From Eubacteriales bacterium (GTDB lineage: Bacteria; Bacillota; Clostridia; Acetivibrionales; STF1-152): a stretch of DNA of 8,561 nucleotides. The position numbers and the translations under genes are program-made. The notes under the pieces were generated by a model. The model was not told the origin of the DNA, ran no database searches, and saw nothing but the letters and a program-made list of their open reading frames with translations. Below, piece by piece: positions 6,698-8,561 of the stretch. Location of the stretch: contig JAQVNH010000035.1 in NCBI GenBank assembly GCA_028703215.1, forward strand, positions 1 to 8,561, written 5' to 3'. Positions within the stretch are counted from its first letter, which is position 1. Each line of letters opens with the position of its first letter.

Positions 6698-6704
6698 ATA
6701 AATG

Positions 6705-6744
6705 CTGTAAAATATTTTTTGGAGTAAATTACTGCAAAATACTT
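6705..6744 (+). repeat. Short imperfect direct repeat in the pgk leader
   Basis: CTGTAAAATATTT (6705-6717) and CTGCAAAATACTT (6732-6744) match at 11 of 13 positions and start 27 nt apart, just after the predicted transcription start. Both differences are C/T changes. It may be a small duplication or a binding site pair, but it could be chance in AT-rich DNA. Confidence 0.4.
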
Positions 6745-6782
6745 CAAGGAATTTCATATTTGATAAACGGAGGAATCAAAAA

Positions 6783-8039
6783 ATGCGCTTTGGAATTCAT
6801 ACACTTGATGAATTTAACGTCAAAAACAAAACCGTCTTGTGCCGGGTAGACATCAATGAGCCTGTTGACAGAAATACCGGGAAATTAAAGGATATAACGA
6901 GGATAACAGCATGTGTCCCGACACTTAAAGAACTTTCGGATAATGGAGCAAAGCTGGTTTTGCTGGCTCATCAGGGAAGCGATATAGAGTACAAGAATTT
7001 TTACACCACGGCTCCTCATGCCGAAGTGCTCTCTGAGCTTCTGGGCAAAGAAGTGAAATTTATTGATGATGTCTGCGGACCTGCAGCTCGAAAAATGATA
7101 ACAGAACTTAAAGCCGGAGAGATTCTTTTGCTTGATAACGTCAGATTCTGCTCAGAGGAACAGACTTTGTTCGAACTCAATCTTCATCTGGACCACAAAC
7201 GGCAGGCAAAAACGCAGCTGGTAGAAAAGCTGGCTCCTCTTGCCGAACTCTATATATGCGATGCTTTTGCTGCAGCTCACAGGGATCAGCCGTCGTTATG
7301 CGGATTTGAGCAGCTCCTTCCATCGGCAATGGGAAGACTGTTCGAAAAAGAATACTGTGTGATCTCGAATTTGATGGAAGAACCCAAACGTCCATGCACT
7401 TTTGTGTTAGGCGGAGCAAAGATAGCAGACGCGTTTTCAATGATGGATACCGTGCTGCGTTCCGGGACAGCCGATCGCGTGCTGACAGGAGGGCTTGTAG
7501 CCAATATATTGCTTGCGGCAAAAGGCGAGGAGATAGGCAGTGGAAGTATGGATTTCATATATAAATCAAACTTCGGCGACACTATTGAGAAGGCTCGTAA
7601 AATTTATTCCGAATTTTCCGACAAGATACTGCTGCCAACAGATGCGGCTTTCGTGATAAACGAAAAACGCCATGAGGCGCCATTGGAGAGCATACCGCAA
7701 GATGCGTGCATCACGGACATCGGGAAAGAAACCACAGAAAAATACCGCGATATGATCCTTAATTCCGGGACGGTATTTGTGAACGGTCCGATGGGAGTAT
7801 TTGAAAAATCGGAGACAGAATACGGGACCAAAAACGTTTGGGACGCCCTTGGAGAAACAGATGCCTTTACTGTGATCGGCGGCGGAGACAGTATAACAGC
7901 TACTGCCAAATATAAAAAGACAGATAAAATATCATACGTATGCACAGGGGGAGGCGCACTGATAAGATTTCTTTCGGGCGAGGAACTTCCGGTTGTAAAA
8001 GCTCTTAGGCATGCCGCGGAAAATATTCCGACAAACTAA
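6783..8039 (+). CDS. pgk: Archaeal-type phosphoglycerate kinase
   Basis: This 418-residue phosphoglycerate kinase interconverts 1,3-bisphosphoglycerate plus ADP with 3-phosphoglycerate plus ATP, a central step of glycolysis and gluconeogenesis. Several segments follow the archaeal rather than the bacterial subfamily: RVDINEPV (21-28), LLAHQG (60-65, where bacteria have SHLGRP), EILLLDNVRF (113-122), DAFAAAHRDQPSL (160-172, where bacteria have DAFGTAHR) and LPSAMGRLFEKE (179-190). Substrate and nucleotide residues visible are Asp23, Asn25, Arg40, His63, Arg121, Arg167, Lys213 in LGGAKIAD, Glu341 in NGPMGVFE and IGGGDS (365-370). The arginine that normally follows HxG (Arg65 in the human enzyme) is Ser66 here. 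The ATG has a strong GGAGGA site at 6769-6774. The gene sits alone between a promoter and a terminator, splitting comM from dprA, and none of gap, tpiA, gpm or eno is nearby, unlike typical bacterial glycolytic operons. The family call is firm; activity despite the Arg loss is unproven. Confidence 0.93.
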   Translation: MRFGIHTLDEFNVKNKTVLCRVDINEPVDRNTGKLKDITRITACVPTLKELSDNGAKLVLLAHQGSDIEYKNFYTTAPHAEVLSELLGKEVKFIDDVCGPAARKMITELKAGEILLLDNVRFCSEEQTLFELNLHLDHKRQAKTQLVEKLAPLAELYICDAFAAAHRDQPSLCGFEQLLPSAMGRLFEKEYCVISNLMEEPKRPCTFVLGGAKIADAFSMMDTVLRSGTADRVLTGGLVANILLAAKGEEIGSGSMDFIYKSNFGDTIEKARKIYSEFSDKILLPTDAAFVINEKRHEAPLESIPQDACITDIGKETTEKYRDMILNSGTVFVNGPMGVFEKSETEYGTKNVWDALGETDAFTVIGGGDSITATAKYKKTDKISYVCTGGGALIRFLSGEELPVVKALRHAAENIPTN

Positions 8040-8076
8040 TAAAATAAATATGCGAGAATAAAACAGGTGATTAGAG

Positions 8077-8108
8077 AAACGGGCGAATCAAAATTCGCCT
8101 GTTTTTTT
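8077..8108 (+). terminator. Rho-independent terminator after pgk
   Basis: The 11-bp stem AAACGGGCGAA (8077-8087) with TTCGCCTGTTT (8094-8104) contains one G-T pair and has a 6-nt loop. The T-run continues to 8108. It closes the pgk unit and isolates it from dprA. Confidence 0.9.
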
Positions 8109-8111
8109 ATA

Positions 8112-8140
8112 TTGAAATCATTAGAGAATGGAAGTATAAT
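8112..8140 (+). promoter_or_regulatory. Promoter of dprA
   Basis: TTGAAA (8112-8117), a 17-bp spacer and a perfect TATAAT (8135-8140) give a near-consensus sigma-A promoter, with transcription starting near 8147. The resulting leader is about 122 nt long. Confidence 0.8.
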
Positions 8141-8145
8141 AATAA

Positions 8146-8163
8146 CATAAATGTATATTTATG
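8146..8163 (+). repeat. Inverted repeat at the dprA transcript start
   Basis: CATAAAT (8146-8152) and ATTTATG (8157-8163) are exact reverse complements around a 4-nt GTAT spacer, placed right at the predicted start site. It could be an operator for a repressor or a weak 5' hairpin that protects the transcript. The 105 bases from here to the dprA start are AT-rich and show no other structure I recognise. Confidence 0.5.
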
Positions 8164-8268
8164 GAATAATAATCGTATAAATCGAAGGCGGAACAAAGGA
8201 TAAGCAGATATAATGGCATAACATTATTACATAATTATATATTGAATCTATTTTCGGAAAGATCAAAT

Positions 8269-8561
8269 ATGAATGATAAGTTGGCTGATGATAGTAAATA
8301 TTGGGTTTGGTTAAGTGCTTTACATAAAATAAGTACCCATATAAAGCATTTGCTTCTGCAATACTTCGGTACGCCGGAAAGTATCTGGAGAGCCAATGCC
8401 AAAGAACTCACCAAGGTTCCGTTTATAAATGCAACGATCTACGGCCAGATTTTGAATGATGATGCCAGAAGACGAAGTGAAGAGATCCTGAAAGAGTTAA
8501 GCATCTTTAATATAGACTTAGTTGGTTACAACGATCCTTCATATCCGGTGAAGCTCAGGGA
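8269..8561 (+). CDS. dprA: DNA-processing protein DprA, N-terminal part (3' end outside window)
   Basis: The first 97 codons of dprA are present and the frame is open at the right edge. DprA loads RecA on incoming single-stranded DNA during natural transformation and is also widespread in non-competent bacteria. Family hallmarks visible are YWVWLSAL (11-18), QYFGTPESIW (31-40), a second helix-hairpin region KELTKVPFINATI (45-57), and the entry to the Rossmann-like domain, YNDPSYPVKLR (87-97), matching the D-P-x-Y-P-x-x-L signature. The nucleotide-like core and C-terminal winged helix are beyond the window. The usual hairpin glycines (PGIG) in the first motif are replaced by HKIS at 19-22. The ATG at 8269 has only a modest ribosome binding site, GGAAAG about 7 bp upstream. 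It has its own promoter and is separated from comM by the pgk unit. Confidence 0.88.
   Translation, partial: MNDKLADDSKYWVWLSALHKISTHIKHLLLQYFGTPESIWRANAKELTKVPFINATIYGQILNDDARRRSEEILKELSIFNIDLVGYNDPSYPVKLR

Noticed and set aside
8209..8214. Second TATAAT in the dprA leader
   Set aside because: No -35-like or TG-n extension accompanies it, and a near-consensus promoter already exists at 8112-8140. In such AT-rich DNA the hexamer is expected by chance.
1..8561. CRISPR arrays, tRNA or rRNA genes, insertion sequences, phage or attachment sites
   Set aside because: No regularly spaced repeats, cloverleaf-like sequences, transposase or integrase motifs, or long terminal repeats were found in the intergenic regions on either strand.

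Overview
The window looks like chromosomal DNA from a low-to-moderate GC Gram-positive bacterium, most likely an anaerobic clostridial-type Firmicute. The support is: strong AGGAGG-like ribosome binding sites, frequent TTG starts (three of the seven genes whose start lies inside the window), a short 62-residue four-cysteine L28, a membrane-anchored HtrA directly behind a sensor kinase gene, and short AT-rich spacers with classic sigma-A-like promoters and U-tailed terminators. The taxonomic placement is inference; no rRNA or other marker is present.

Layout, left to right. (1) 1-1650: the 3' end of a sensor histidine kinase gene, then a trypsin-like HtrA/DegP protease with one PDZ domain, closed by a strong intrinsic terminator. 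(2) 1651-3922: glycogen synthase (glgA) and endonuclease III (nth), 19 bp apart and probably co-transcribed, ending at a terminator that could also serve the convergent genes. (3) 3950-4780, minus strand: ribosomal protein L28 (rpmB) and, upstream of it, a cysteine-rich DUF2284 putative metal-binding protein, each with a recognisable promoter. (4) 4781-5056: a divergent intergenic region holding the promoters of the DUF2284 gene and comM, with a perfect 20-bp palindrome between them. (5) 5057-6595: comM, a YifB/Mg-chelatase-like AAA+ ATPase. (6) 6596-8108: a self-contained unit of promoter, archaeal-type phosphoglycerate kinase gene and terminator. (7) 8109-8561: a consensus promoter, a 5' inverted repeat and the first 97 codons of dprA, cut by the window edge.

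Functionally the window is mostly housekeeping: envelope protein quality control, glycogen synthesis, base-excision repair, translation, and handling of single-stranded DNA during transformation (ComM and DprA). The parts that stand out are the phosphoglycerate kinase of archaeal rather than bacterial type, sitting as its own transcription unit between comM and dprA and apparently lacking one conserved 3-phosphoglycerate-binding arginine, and the perfect palindrome in the DUF2284/comM divergent promoter region. I see no mobile element, CRISPR array, tRNA, rRNA or phage gene, and no clear multi-gene novel system. No stretch longer than about 280 bases lacks a gene.
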